Origin: Nocardia sp. CNY236
GTDB taxonomy: Bacteria; Actinomycetota; Actinomycetes; Mycobacteriales; Mycobacteriaceae
Assembly (NCBI RefSeq): GCF_000482385.1
Contig: NZ_AXVD01000026.1
Coordinates: forward strand, 1 to 64,000
Reading direction: 5' to 3'
Length of the DNA stretch: 64,000 bases
Made by a program: the position numbers and the translations under genes. This document shows positions 26,632 to 36,176 of the stretch, piece after piece. The notes under the pieces are model-generated. The model had not been told where the DNA came from. It did no database searches and saw nothing but the letters and a program-made list of their open reading frames with translations. Within the stretch, counting starts at the first letter, position 1. The number at the start of each line of letters is the position of its first letter.

Positions 26632-28319
26632 CGCGTCGCTCCGCTCACCGTGGGCCCGCTGGGGTTCGCCGTGTCGCTCGTGGTGTTCGCCGCCTTGCCG
26701 TTGCCGGTATGTCGGGTGTGTGCGCCGGCGGATGGCATCAGGCCCTCGGTGCTCCTGCCGTCCCAGTTCAGCAGATTGATGCGCGCGGACTTCCCCTGCG
26801 GTGCGGCGTCGTTGGTATCGGTGAGGTGGAATTTCTCCACCATCTGGTCGAACGCAGTCATACCCGGGCCGCCATCGGTGTCCAGGCTGCACCCGGTCGC
26901 AAGTGAATCCAATTCGTGCGCCCGCGCGCTCGCACCGGTCGGGATGACGTAGCGGTGTTCGTACTTGGCGATCGCCAACAGCCGGTACATCGCCTCGAGC
27001 TCCTGCGGCGTCGAGCGCACCGACGGGGCGATCGCGGGATCGGGCTCCTCGCCGAGGTTCACCGACCGCATGAACGAGCGCATCGCGGCCAAACGCTGCA
27101 GCGCCGCCCGCACCGGACCCACCTCGCCCGCGGTGAACAGCTCGGCCAGGTACTCCACCGGGATACGCAGTGCGTCGATCGCGCCGAACAGATTCGACGC
27201 TTTCTCCCCGTCGTGTCCGGTCTCGGCGAGCACGTCCACCACCGGCGACAGCGGAGGTACGTACCAGACCATCGGCATGGTGCGGTACTCCGGATGCAGC
27301 GGTAGCGCGATCTGGTAGTCCACGATCAGCCGGTAGACCGGTGAATCCTGCGCTGCCTGAAGCCATTCCGGTGAGATCCCGGCTCGCTCGGCTTCGGCGA
27401 TCACTCGCGGGTCGTGCGGATTGAGGAACACTCCGAGCTGGGCCGGGTAGAGGTCACGGTCGTCGGGGACCGACGCCGCCTCCAGGACGGCATCGGCGTC
27501 GTAGAGCATGACGCCGATATAGCGTAGCCGCCCGACGCAGGTCTCCGAGCACACCGTGGGCATGCCGGCTTCCACGCGTGGGTAGCAGAAGGTGCACTTC
27601 TCCGCCTTGCCCGTCTTGTGATTGAAATAGATCTTCTTGTAGGGGCAGCCCGACACACACTGCCGCCAGCCCCGGCACTTGTCCTGGTCCACCAACACGA
27701 TGCCGTCCTCTGCGCGCTTGTAGATCGCACCGGAGGGACAGGACGCCGCGCACGACGGGTTGAGGCAGTGTTCACAGATCCGGGGCAGGTAGAACATGAA
27801 GCTCTGCTCGAACTCCAACTTCACCTGATTCGACAGCTTCGCCAGCAGCGGATCCCGCCCGACCTGTTCGGGACCGGAGCCCAGGTCGTCGTCCCAGTTG
27901 GCGCCCCAGGTGATCGCGGTGTCCGCGCCGGTGAGCAGTGACTTCGGCCGGGCGACCGGCGTGGTGTCGGTTGCCGGCGAGGACAACAAGGTGTCGTAGT
28001 CGTAGCTCCATGGCTCGTAGTAGTCCTCGACCGTCGGCAGGTCGGGATTGGCGAAGATGCGCAACAGCCGCCCGAGGCGGGACCCGGACTTCAGGGTGAG
28101 CTTGCCGCGCTTGGTCAGCGTCCAGCCGCCCTTCCACGTCTGTTGATCCTCGTATCGTCGGGGATAGCCTTGTCCTGGACGGGTTTCCACATTGTTGAAC
28201 CAGGCATACTCCATGCCGCCGCGGTTGGTCCACGCCTGCTTGCACGTGACGCTGCAGGTGTGGCAGCCGATGCATTTGTCCAGGTTCATCACCATGGCCA
28301 ATTGCGCCATGACCCGCAT
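26628..28319 (-). CDS. narH: Respiratory nitrate reductase beta subunit NarH
   Basis: This 563-residue iron-sulfur protein carries electrons from NarI to NarG. Four cysteine clusters are visible: CIGCHTCSVTC (15-25), CEHCLNPSCAASC, CRGWRQCVSGC and CTFC..C. The Trp in CRGWRQC, in place of a cysteine, is the normal NarH feature that makes this a [3Fe-4S] centre. ATG 28319 lies one base after the narG stop. The C-terminal 70 residues are polar and low-complexity (NGKAANTTSDTANPSG), longer than in E. coli. No Tat signal, as expected for a cytoplasm-facing complex. Confidence 0.96.
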   Translation of the reverse strand: MRVMAQLAMVMNLDKCIGCHTCSVTCKQAWTNRGGMEYAWFNNVETRPGQGYPRRYEDQQTWKGGWTLTKRGKLTLKSGSRLGRLLRIFANPDLPTVEDYYEPWSYDYDTLLSSPATDTTPVARPKSLLTGADTAITWGANWDDDLGSGPEQVGRDPLLAKLSNQVKLEFEQSFMFYLPRICEHCLNPSCAASCPSGAIYKRAEDGIVLVDQDKCRGWRQCVSGCPYKKIYFNHKTGKAEKCTFCYPRVEAGMPTVCSETCVGRLRYIGVMLYDADAVLEAASVPDDRDLYPAQLGVFLNPHDPRVIAEAERAGISPEWLQAAQDSPVYRLIVDYQIALPLHPEYRTMPMVWYVPPLSPVVDVLAETGHDGEKASNLFGAIDALRIPVEYLAELFTAGEVGPVRAALQRLAAMRSFMRSVNLGEEPDPAIAPSVRSTPQELEAMYRLLAIAKYEHRYVIPTGASARAHELDSLATGCSLDTDGGPGMTAFDQMVEKFHLTDTNDAAPQGKSARINLLNWDGRSTEGLMPSAGAHTRHTGNGKAANTTSDTANPSGPTVSGATR

Positions 28320-28320
28320 G

Positions 28321-31300
28321 TCAGTACTCCACTTCCTGCGAGCGTTTCCGGATCGTGGTGACCTCGTCGCGCTGGTTTCCGGTGGGGCCGTGATAGTTCA
28401 GCGCGAACGACTGTTGCGCATAGCCGCCGATGAGATGCGAAGGCTTGATCATGATTCGGGTGAGCGCGTTGTGGATGCCGCCGCGTTTGCCGCGCCGCTC
28501 GACACTTCGGCCAGCGCCTTCGATCCGGGGTACGTCCACCGCACGGTCCTGCGCGTGGTACATGAACACCGTGCCCTCCGGCATACGGTGGCTGACGATG
28601 GCACGGGCGACCACGACGCCGTTGCGGTTGACCGCCTCGATCCAGTCGTTGTCGGCCACCCCGATCTTGGCGGCGTCGCGGTCGGACATCCAGATCGTCT
28701 GCCCACCGCGCGAGAGCGTCAGCATGTGCAGGTTGTCCTGGTAGGCGGAGTGGATCGACCACTTCGAGTGCGGTGTCAGGTAGCGCACCGTGATGCCGTC
28801 GGCGCCGAGGTCGCCGACCGAGGGTTCTCGGAACAGCGCGGTCATATCCAGCGGTGGGCGGAAGATCGGCAATTGCTCGCCGAGCTCGATCATCCAATCG
28901 TGGTCGAGATAGAAGTGTTGGCGACCGGTCAGGGTGTGCCACGGCTTGAGCCGTTCGGTATTGATGGTGAACGGGGAATACCGGCGTCCGCCGGTTTCGC
29001 TGCCCGACCATTCCGGTGAGGTGATCACCGGCACCGGGCGTGCCTGGGTGTCGGCGAAGGAGACCCGTTTGCCCTCGTGTTCGGCGGCCAGATCGGCCAA
29101 CGGGGTCCCGGTGCGACGTTCCAGCGCGTGAAAGCCCTCCACCGCGAGTCGGCCATTGGTGGTGCCGGACAATGCGAGGATCGCTTCCGCGGTATGGGTG
29201 TCCTTGGCCAGCGACGGACGTCCCTGTGCCACACCGGAGACCACGGTGCCGTTCACTCCGGCGAGGTGCTCGACCTCCGCATCGGGGTGAGTGGTGACGC
29301 CCTTGGTGGTGAGGCCGAGAGTGTCGACCAACGGCCCGAGCGCAGCCATCTTCTCCGCGACCTTCGAATAATCTCGTTCGACGACGACCAGTTTGGGCAT
29401 GGTCTTGCCTGGAATCGGCTCACAGTCACCGGCCTTCCAGTCCAGCACGCGCCCGCCCGGCTGCGCCGTTTCGTCCGGAGAATCGTGTTGCAGCGGTACG
29501 GCGACGATGTCCTCGCGAGTCCCCAGGTGTTTCTCGGCCATCCAGGAGAAACCGCGTGCGATCCGATGAAAGGCCTCGAAATCGGTCTTGGCTTCCCAGG
29601 GCGGGGCGATGGCCGGGGAGAAGGCATGCACGAACGGGTGCATGTCGGTAGAGGACAGATCGTGCTTCTCGTACCAGGTAGCGGCGGGTAGCACGATGTC
29701 GGAGAACAGTGTGGTGCTGGTCATCCGGAAGTCCAACGACAGCAGCAGATCCAGCTTGCCGGTGGCCCCGGTCTCGCGCCAGGTCAGCTCTCGAGGGCGC
29801 ACCCCGACGGCCTCGGCGGCCTGCAGGTTGGAGTCGGCGCCGAGGAGATGGCGGTGGAAGTATTCGTTCCCTTTCCCGGAAGAGCCGAGCAGGTTCGCCC
29901 GCCACACGGTCAAGCAGCGCGGAAAGTTTTCCGGCGCGTCCGGGTCTTCGCAGGCGAACCGCAGATCCCCGGATTTCAGCGCGGACACCACGTGTTCGGC
30001 CGCGCTCGTGCCGGCAGCGGCGGCCTCGTCGGCCAAGTCCAGCGGGTTGCGGTCGAAGGTGGGGTAGCTCGGCATCCATCCCAGTCGGGTGGCCAGCGTG
30101 ATGGCGTCCGCTGCGGTGCGACCGGCGAATCTCCCCGTGCCGAGAGGGGAGGCGAACACGTCGGCGGTGAACGGGTCGTAGCGCCACTGGTCGTTGGCCA
30201 GATACCAGAAGACCGTGCCCTGCATCTGGCGTGGCGGACGCTGCCAATCCAGCCCGAATGCCAGCGTGGACCATCCGGTCACGGGGCGGCATTTCTCTTG
30301 TCCGACATAGTGCGCCCAGCCGCCGCCATTGACCCCTTGACAGCCGGTCAGCAATGTCAGGGTGAAGAACGCGCGATAGATCTGGTCGGAGTGGAACCAG
30401 TGGTTCGTCCCGGCGCCCATCAAAATCATGGACCGGCCGCCGGAGCGATCGGCATTGTCGGCGAACTCGCGGGCTATCCGCTCGGCCTGTGCGGCGGGTA
30501 CGCCGGTGATGGCTTCCTGCCAGGCTGGGGTGTAGGGCTCGTGCGGATCGTCGTAGCCGCCCGGCCAGGTCCCCGGTAGGCCTTCGCGACCGATGCCGTA
30601 TTGCGCGAGCAGCAGGTCGAAGACCGTGGTGACGCGCGTGCCGGCCACGGTCGTCGTCGGCACGCCGCGGGTGAGTACGCCCGGGGTGTCGCTGTCGTAG
30701 CGGGGTATCTGCACGGGCACGGCGTCGTCGGCGTGACCGTGCAGAGTCAGGAGGGGATCGACGTCCCCGAGGTCGAGGTTCCAGCGTCCGACGCCCGCGT
30801 CACCGAACCGGTGGCCGAGGGATCCGTTCGGCACCACCGGCTGCGCTCGAGCGTCCAGCAGAACGGTCTGGAACTCGGCGCCCTCCTCGGTGCGGCCGAG
30901 ATCGGCGGCCGTGAGGAACTTCCCCGGCAGATATGTGCCGTCGCGCTCGTCCAGTGTGATCAAGAACGGCAGATCGGTGAAACGCTTGACGTAGTCGAGG
31001 AACCGGGGGACTTCCCGATCGACGAAGAATTCCTTCAGCACCACATGCCCCATGGCCATGGCCAGTGCCGCGTCGGTGCCAGGCCGGGCGGGCACCCATT
31101 CATCGGCGAACTTGGTGTTGTCGGCGTAGTCCGGCGAGACCACCACGACCTTCTGCCCTCGGTAGCGGGCCTCGGTCATGTAGTGCGCATCCGGCGTTCG
31201 CGTGACCGGAACGTTCGAGCCCCACATGATCAGGTAGCCCGCGTCGAACCAATCCGCCGACTCCGGTACGTCGGTCTGATCGCCGAAGACTTGCGGCGAG

Positions 31301-32031
31301 GCCACCGGGAGGTCGGCGTACCAGTCGTAGAACGACAGCATCGAGCCGCCGAGGAGCGAGATGAACCGAGCGCCCACGGCGTGGCTGACCATCGACATCG
31401 CAGGGATCGGGGAGAACCCCGCCACCCGGTCCGGCCCGTATTTTTTGATCGTGTGGACGTGCGCCGCAGCCGCGATCTCGGCCGCCTCCCACCATTCCGC
31501 GCGAACGAATCCGCCCTTGCCGCGGGCGGACTTGTAGCGGCGCGCCTGCTGTTCGTCTTCGACGATCGATGCCCATGCCAGCACGGGGTCCTTCGATCGC
31601 GCTTTGGCTTCGCGATACAGTTTCAGCAGCGTGCCGCGCACATACGGGTAGCGCACCCGGGCGGGCGAGTAGGTGTACCAGGAGAAGGCGGCGCCTCGGG
31701 GGCAGCCTCGGGGCTCGTACTCCGGCTTGTCGGCGCCGACCGAGGGATAGTCGGTCTGTTGAGATTCCCAAGTGATGACGCCGTCTTTGACGTAGATCTT
31801 CCACGAACACGACCCGGTACAGTTCACCCCGTGGGTGGAGCGCACCACGGTGTCGTGTGACCAGCGATCCCGGTAGAACTCGTCGGCGCTGCGACCGCCG
31901 ACTTTGTGGACCGACCGGTGATCGGTGGACACTTCGCCGCGATGGAAGTACTTGCCCAGCCGCAGCAAACCGTCTCCGGCGTCGGCGGTCGGAGCGGAGG
32001 GTGCATGAGCCTGGGTACGCAAATTAGCCAC
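28321..32031 (-). CDS. narG: Respiratory nitrate reductase alpha subunit NarG
   Basis: This 1236-residue catalytic subunit reduces nitrate to nitrite at a molybdo-bis-MGD centre on the cytoplasmic face. The FS0 [4Fe-4S] ligands His67, Cys71, Cys75 and Cys110 keep exactly the E. coli spacing, and Asp240 in FYDWYADLPVASPQ matches the Mo-ligating Asp222. GTG 32031 is preferred because GAAGGGGA precedes it and the N-terminal length then fits the family; the frame is open 96 bases further. First gene of narGHJI; Mo cofactor is probably supplied with help from the MobA-MoeA fusion encoded next to it on the same strand. Confidence 0.97.
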   Translation of the reverse strand: MANLRTQAHAPSAPTADAGDGLLRLGKYFHRGEVSTDHRSVHKVGGRSADEFYRDRWSHDTVVRSTHGVNCTGSCSWKIYVKDGVITWESQQTDYPSVGADKPEYEPRGCPRGAAFSWYTYSPARVRYPYVRGTLLKLYREAKARSKDPVLAWASIVEDEQQARRYKSARGKGGFVRAEWWEAAEIAAAAHVHTIKKYGPDRVAGFSPIPAMSMVSHAVGARFISLLGGSMLSFYDWYADLPVASPQVFGDQTDVPESADWFDAGYLIMWGSNVPVTRTPDAHYMTEARYRGQKVVVVSPDYADNTKFADEWVPARPGTDAALAMAMGHVVLKEFFVDREVPRFLDYVKRFTDLPFLITLDERDGTYLPGKFLTAADLGRTEEGAEFQTVLLDARAQPVVPNGSLGHRFGDAGVGRWNLDLGDVDPLLTLHGHADDAVPVQIPRYDSDTPGVLTRGVPTTTVAGTRVTTVFDLLLAQYGIGREGLPGTWPGGYDDPHEPYTPAWQEAITGVPAAQAERIAREFADNADRSGGRSMILMGAGTNHWFHSDQIYRAFFTLTLLTGCQGVNGGGWAHYVGQEKCRPVTGWSTLAFGLDWQRPPRQMQGTVFWYLANDQWRYDPFTADVFASPLGTGRFAGRTAADAITLATRLGWMPSYPTFDRNPLDLADEAAAAGTSAAEHVVSALKSGDLRFACEDPDAPENFPRCLTVWRANLLGSSGKGNEYFHRHLLGADSNLQAAEAVGVRPRELTWRETGATGKLDLLLSLDFRMTSTTLFSDIVLPAATWYEKHDLSSTDMHPFVHAFSPAIAPPWEAKTDFEAFHRIARGFSWMAEKHLGTREDIVAVPLQHDSPDETAQPGGRVLDWKAGDCEPIPGKTMPKLVVVERDYSKVAEKMAALGPLVDTLGLTTKGVTTHPDAEVEHLAGVNGTVVSGVAQGRPSLAKDTHTAEAILALSGTTNGRLAVEGFHALERRTGTPLADLAAEHEGKRVSFADTQARPVPVITSPEWSGSETGGRRYSPFTINTERLKPWHTLTGRQHFYLDHDWMIELGEQLPIFRPPLDMTALFREPSVGDLGADGITVRYLTPHSKWSIHSAYQDNLHMLTLSRGGQTIWMSDRDAAKIGVADNDWIEAVNRNGVVVARAIVSHRMPEGTVFMYHAQDRAVDVPRIEGAGRSVERRGKRGGIHNALTRIMIKPSHLIGGYAQQSFALNYHGPTGNQRDEVTTIRKRSQEVEY

Positions 32032-32414
32032 GGCGTCCCCTTCGAGGTGTATTCCATTGGTCGTGTGCTTCGACTGTAAAGAGGCGCGCGTAATTGGCCA
32101 ATCGACTGGCTCACAGCCCAAGCACACCCATGGCGAGCTGTGAGATCAGTGCAACGTGGGGTTCACCTCGGCGTGCCGCGGTCGATCCAGGTGTTGTGAG
32201 AGGACCAGGGCGAATGGGCGATTACCTGGTCGCAAGCGGGTCGAAGGGGGAGATCTGCTTCCGCGTCGGTGATGCTTTGGAAACGACCGGTTCTCTCGCA
32301 CTTTACATTTGTTAACACGAATTGTACGCGTTCGGGCCGGTTGCTCGTATGCTTCGCATGCGCCGGTCTCGGTGTCGAATCGGACGGTGCACGCTAGTCA
32401 GTCGGTCTCGCTAC
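32032..32414. other. Intergenic region upstream of narG
   Basis: 383 bases without a convincing gene. Contents: an inverted repeat CTCACAGC (32110-32117) / GCTGTGAG (32137-32144) with 19 bases between, a possible regulator site near the narG start, and an AT-rich patch around 32300-32332 where a promoter could lie. No FNR/CRP or GlnR consensus was convincing. Confidence 0.5.
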
Positions 32415-34157
32415 TCAGCCGCGCAGTGGCAGGAACTCGACGATCATGTCATCGGTGGCATCCGGCGGGACGACGACCACGCCGTCCCGGTCGACCACGC
32501 CACCGAGATGTGCCGTGCGCACGGCCTGGTCACCGACCCATCCACCCTCGACAACGGCGCGGGCGGGCAGGAGGCGAGGTACCTCACCCGCGAGCTCGGC
32601 CGCGTTGCGCAGCGGCCCGCGCAACGCTCGCGCCGGCGACGCACCGGTGCGTCCCTCGACGATCGCCGGCGCGAGCGCCATGAGCACCGCGACAGCGGCA
32701 AACGGATTGCCGGGAAGACCGAGCACCGTGGTGTCGGAGGGGAGTTCGGCGACCACGGTGGAGCCGCCGGGACGCAGGCGCAGGCGCGGTACCACGAACC
32801 CGGCATCAGCGCGCAGCAGAGCGGCCCGCAGTTGGTCGGCTGCTCCGGCGCCAGTGGCGCCGACCACCACGAGGAGGTCACAGTCCGCGGCGACACCCAG
32901 GACTTCGTCGAAACCGTGCGGGGTGTCGCGCAGGTGTACTCGATCGGTGGTGCGGATACCACACCGCGACAACAGTTCCGGCAGGATCGGCCCGATCGAA
33001 TCGCGGGTCTGGCCGGCTTGCAGCGGCCCCTCGCTGCGAATCTCGTCGCCGGTCATGACGATCCGGGCACGCACCGGGCCGCGTACGCGCGCCGTTGTGA
33101 CCTCGACGCTCGCTGCGGCCGAGATCAGCGCTGTGGTCACCGTGGCCCCCTCCGCGGCGATGAGATCGCCGACTTCCCGGTCTTCGCCGCGGCGGCGGAT
33201 ATCTTCGCGCAGTGGAGTGTTCGGCAGGCGGGCGAGCGTGTCTTCGGTGACCTGGGCGAATTCGTCTCGTAGCACGACGCTGGTGCCGTCCGGAACGTGC
33301 GCGCCGGTAGCGATCCGGACCGCTTCGCCGGCCAGCAGTCCGACAGGACGTCGCCCGCCGGCGAAGCCGATATCGCGGCGCAGCCGCCACGGACCGTCGC
33401 CGGCCACCGCGTAGCCGTCCATCGCGGATACGTCGAAGCGGGGCAGCGGATCGGCGGCGGTCAGTGGGTCGGCGAGAGCCGCTCCGGCCACCGACCGCAA
33501 GTCGGCGTGGTAGGGGACCAGTCGGGAGAGTTTGTCCCGCAGCGTGTCGCGCGCATCGTCCAGTTCGAGCGGCGGGTATCCGTGCACCGCGTCGACCGCG
33601 GCCTCGGCCTGCCGTACCTGCTGTTCGGTGTCGCAATCACCGACTCCGGGCAGCCGAACGATCGCGGCGTCGGTGGGCACCAGCGCTTTCATCGGCTGGT
33701 TGATCACGGTGCCGAGCCCGTCCAGCGCGGCTGCCAGTGCGGCGCGGCGCCACACACCGATCAGATACTGCGGGCGACCGGACTCGTCGGCCGCGAATGC
33801 TGCATCCGCGCCCGACTCGTTTCCGTGGCGAATGAGCTCCGTGATCGCCCACGTCGACAGGAAGGGCAGGTCGGCGGCGAGCACCACGACCACTGGCGCG
33901 GCAGAACCCAGGGCGCGCAATCCCGCGTCGATCGCCGCCACCGGGCCCGATCCGGGTGGTACCTCCCTGACCTGGACGATCTCCGGCGCCAGCTCGGGTC
34001 GATGGGGGCCGACCACCGCGATCTGTGCGCAGGACTCGACCGCCGAGAGTGCAACGTCGAGCAAGGCGCGGCCACCGACCACGAGACCGGGCTTGTCCAC
34101 GCCACCCATTCGGCTGGCGCGACCGCCCGCGAGCACGATCGCGACCGTGGCCGTCAC
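32415..34157 (-). CDS. MobA-MoeA fusion (molybdenum cofactor guanylyltransferase / molybdopterin molybdotransferase)
   Basis: This is a 580-residue fusion. Residues 1-185 are MobA-like (LAGGRASRMGGVDKP for GTP, PGSGPVAAIDAGL, AADLPFL). Residues 195-580 are MoeA-like (PRFDVSAMDGYAV, MTGDEI, LPGNPFAAV). MoeA inserts molybdate into the pterin and MobA then attaches GMP, giving the dinucleotide cofactor of NarG, so consecutive steps are in one chain. The usual MoeA loop GG.SVG..D reads VVVGATGAGAAD here: the Asp is kept but the glycine/serine part differs. GTG start at 34157. It is separated from the VOC gene by 73 bases on the same strand and from narG by the long regulatory gap. Cytoplasmic. 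Confidence 0.88.
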   Translation of the reverse strand: MTATVAIVLAGGRASRMGGVDKPGLVVGGRALLDVALSAVESCAQIAVVGPHRPELAPEIVQVREVPPGSGPVAAIDAGLRALGSAAPVVVVLAADLPFLSTWAITELIRHGNESGADAAFAADESGRPQYLIGVWRRAALAAALDGLGTVINQPMKALVPTDAAIVRLPGVGDCDTEQQVRQAEAAVDAVHGYPPLELDDARDTLRDKLSRLVPYHADLRSVAGAALADPLTAADPLPRFDVSAMDGYAVAGDGPWRLRRDIGFAGGRRPVGLLAGEAVRIATGAHVPDGTSVVLRDEFAQVTEDTLARLPNTPLREDIRRRGEDREVGDLIAAEGATVTTALISAAASVEVTTARVRGPVRARIVMTGDEIRSEGPLQAGQTRDSIGPILPELLSRCGIRTTDRVHLRDTPHGFDEVLGVAADCDLLVVVGATGAGAADQLRAALLRADAGFVVPRLRLRPGGSTVVAELPSDTTVLGLPGNPFAAVAVLMALAPAIVEGRTGASPARALRGPLRNAAELAGEVPRLLPARAVVEGGWVGDQAVRTAHLGGVVDRDGVVVVPPDATDDMIVEFLPLRG

Positions 34158-34230
34158 ACGCCACGCCCTGGAGCTGAGTACACCATGGCGGACATGCTAA
34201 TTCGTCGCCACCGACGACACCGGGCGCCAC

Positions 34231-34983
34231 TCACGCGTTCGACCAGAACCGGGCCGGCGCCAACAATCGGAATTCATTGCTGTCCGGGTCGGCCAGTACG
34301 AGGTCGCTGTCGGGCTCGGCCGCGGGGTCGGGGCCGAGCGTCGTGGCGCCGGCGGCGTGCAGTCGGGCCACCTCGATGGCGCGGTCTTCGGTCGGAAACG
34401 AGGTCAGGTCCAAGCGGAGCCTGGTGTGGCCGAACCCGGAATCCGCGGTGGCGACCAATTCCAGCCACGAGCCCAGCCCGGTCGGTGAGCGTAGTCCTGC
34501 CGATCCGGCGCTGTGATGTACCACCGGCCAGCCGGTTGCGGTCGACCAGAACTCCGCAAGGCGTACTGGATCGGAGGTGTCGATCACCACGGCGGCGAGG
34601 GCTCCGGTGTCCACGTATTCCTCCCGGGGCTCGATCACGCAGAACTCGTTGCCTTCCGGATCTGCCAGTACCGTCCAGGGCACGCAGCCTTGCCCGATGT
34701 TCACTCGTCGCGCGCCCAGGGACAGTGCCCGGTCGACCTGGGTGCGCTGATGGTCGAGCGAGCGGGTGGCCAGATCGAGGTGCACCCGATTCTTGCCGCT
34801 CTTGGCCCGCCTGGCGGGGAGAAAGGCGAGGGCGAGCTCGGGACCGTCGGCATCGGGGGCCGCGACATCCACGTGCTCGGAACGGTCGACCGTGACGCTC
34901 CAGCCGAGCAACTCGGCCCAGAAGCGTGCGATCGACTGCGGCTGGTCGGCATCGAACGCAACGCACGCCAGGCAGGTGGGCAT
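34231..34983 (-). CDS. VOC-superfamily protein with two glyoxalase-like domains
   Basis: This 250-residue protein contains two VOC repeats: the first about 1-120 (FDADQPQSIARFWAELLGW at its start, WTVLADPEGNEFCVIEP at its end) and the second about 130-250 (DTSDPVRLAEFWSTATGW, LVLADPDSNEFRLLAP). It belongs to the glyoxalase-like type with unknown substrate. ATG 34983 is used; the frame extends upstream only into the preceding gene. It lies four bases after the alkyltransferase-like gene in a tight operon (hydrolase, ATL, VOC), perhaps followed by MobA-MoeA. Confidence 0.8.
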   Translation of the reverse strand: MPTCLACVAFDADQPQSIARFWAELLGWSVTVDRSEHVDVAAPDADGPELALAFLPARRAKSGKNRVHLDLATRSLDHQRTQVDRALSLGARRVNIGQGCVPWTVLADPEGNEFCVIEPREEYVDTGALAAVVIDTSDPVRLAEFWSTATGWPVVHHSAGSAGLRSPTGLGSWLELVATADSGFGHTRLRLDLTSFPTEDRAIEVARLHAAGATTLGPDPAAEPDSDLVLADPDSNEFRLLAPARFWSNA

Positions 34984-34987
34984 GGAC

Positions 34988-35341
34988 TCAACGGTACTGT
35001 TCGACCGGACTCGACGGTGGTTTTTCGGCGAGTGCCATATCTGGATCGGGCAACGGGAACCGGGCGACACGGAGGTCGACGCGTCCGTCGCGGATCGACA
35101 CGCCCTCGTCGGCGAGCAGGCGCAGTTGGCGCTGCGCCAGATGGGCGGCAGGCTTGCCGCTGGCGCTCAGCACACGATGCCACGGCAGATCCGCGGTATC
35201 GGTGCGCATGATCCACCCCACGGTGCGTGGTGTGGACAATCCCACTGCGGTGGCAATGTCGCCATAGGTGGCGACACGCCCACACGGTATGGCAGCGACC
35301 ATCGCCCGCACCTGTTCGATCTGGGCGTCGGTGGTCGGCAC
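34988..35341 (-). CDS. Alkyltransferase-like protein (ATL; MGMT family without the acceptor cysteine)
   Basis: This 117-residue protein matches the DNA-binding domain of O6-alkylguanine-DNA alkyltransferases (IPCGRVATYGDIA, GWIMRT, LPWHRVLSASGKP). The catalytic PCHR motif reads PWHR: Trp replaces the alkyl-accepting Cys. Such ATL proteins bind O6-alkylguanine lesions and channel them to nucleotide excision repair instead of repairing them directly. It corresponds in position to M. tuberculosis Rv3204. GTG start; four-base gaps on both sides indicate an operon with the hydrolase and the VOC gene. Confidence 0.9.
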   Translation of the reverse strand: MPTTDAQIEQVRAMVAAIPCGRVATYGDIATAVGLSTPRTVGWIMRTDTADLPWHRVLSASGKPAAHLAQRQLRLLADEGVSIRDGRVDLRVARFPLPDPDMALAEKPPSSPVEQYR

Positions 35342-35345
35342 CCGA

Positions 35346-36122
35346 TCAGAATACCGAGCTCACCAAGGCGGCGGTCTGCGCCGGGCATTCTTGGGCGACC
35401 ATGTGGTGGCAGTCCCATTCGAGCACGGTCAAGCCGGAGCCGAGGCGTTCGGTGAGCGCTGCGCGGAACTCCGACGACACGAATGGCGGATCGACTTTCA
35501 TCGCCTGGACCACCACAGTGGGCAATTCAGGAGGAGGAAGCACCGCCTGGCGCGCCAGCTGGCCCCAGTACGAGTTGACCGCGGGCAGGCTCATCCGCCA
35601 GCCGAGTCGTCCGTCCGCGGTGTGTATCAAATGTTCGGCGATGTCGGCGTCGAGCAGGCGCGGTTCCACATTGCACCAGCCGGTTTCCAGCATTTCCTGG
35701 CGGGCGGAGGCCACGTCGTCGTAGTCGGCGGAGGCCAGCGTCGACAATGCGATCTCGTTGAGCCGCTCGGGTTCCAGTTCGATGGCCGGGTCGAGCAGGA
35801 CGAGCCGGCGCACCAGTTCGGGATGAAGGCAGGCCAGGTGCACCGCGCAGGCGCCGCCGAACGAGTGTCCGACCACGACGACCGGACCGTCGGCTTCCGC
35901 ACGCAGCACCTCGACCAGATCGGCGACGACGGTCTCGAAGTTCCACGGTGGCAGCGAGGTCGAACGACCGTGTCCGCGTAGATCGGGTGCGAGTACTCGG
36001 AACTGGGGTAGATGACCGGTGGCCAGGTCTTCCCAGCGTTTTCCGTGGCCGGTCAAACCGTGTAGAGCGAGCACCATCGGTCCGGTTGCCGGCCCGAACC
36101 GATGGACGTATAGGTCGGACAT
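35346..36122 (-). CDS. Alpha/beta hydrolase (LipV-like)
   Basis: This 258-residue protein has the oxyanion HG motif in ALHGLTGHGKRW, the nucleophile Ser in VVVGHSFGGACAVH (about residue 91) and the catalytic His in CHHMVAQECP near the C-terminus. No signal peptide is present, so it is probably cytoplasmic. Its position between the ATL gene and the divergent adnA copies that of lipV (Rv3203) in M. tuberculosis, an esterase/lipase. ATG 36122 is used; the upstream open frame runs into adnA on the other strand. Substrate unknown. Confidence 0.85.
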   Translation of the reverse strand: MSDLYVHRFGPATGPMVLALHGLTGHGKRWEDLATGHLPQFRVLAPDLRGHGRSTSLPPWNFETVVADLVEVLRAEADGPVVVVGHSFGGACAVHLACLHPELVRRLVLLDPAIELEPERLNEIALSTLASADYDDVASARQEMLETGWCNVEPRLLDADIAEHLIHTADGRLGWRMSLPAVNSYWGQLARQAVLPPPELPTVVVQAMKVDPPFVSSEFRAALTERLGSGLTVLEWDCHHMVAQECPAQTAALVSSVF

Positions 36123-36176
36123 TCGTCCATTCTGTTCGTAATCGCACACGCCGGTCGCGTGGAGGGGGTTACAGGC

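Noticed and set aside
30601..31860. 419-codon plus-strand frame opposite narG
   Set aside because: Shadow of narG; no recognisable domain.
32101..32160. CRP-type site (TGTGA-N6-TCACA) upstream of narG
   Set aside because: Only one half-site is good; the second half reads TGCAA, so the 8-bp inverted repeat is reported without naming a regulator.
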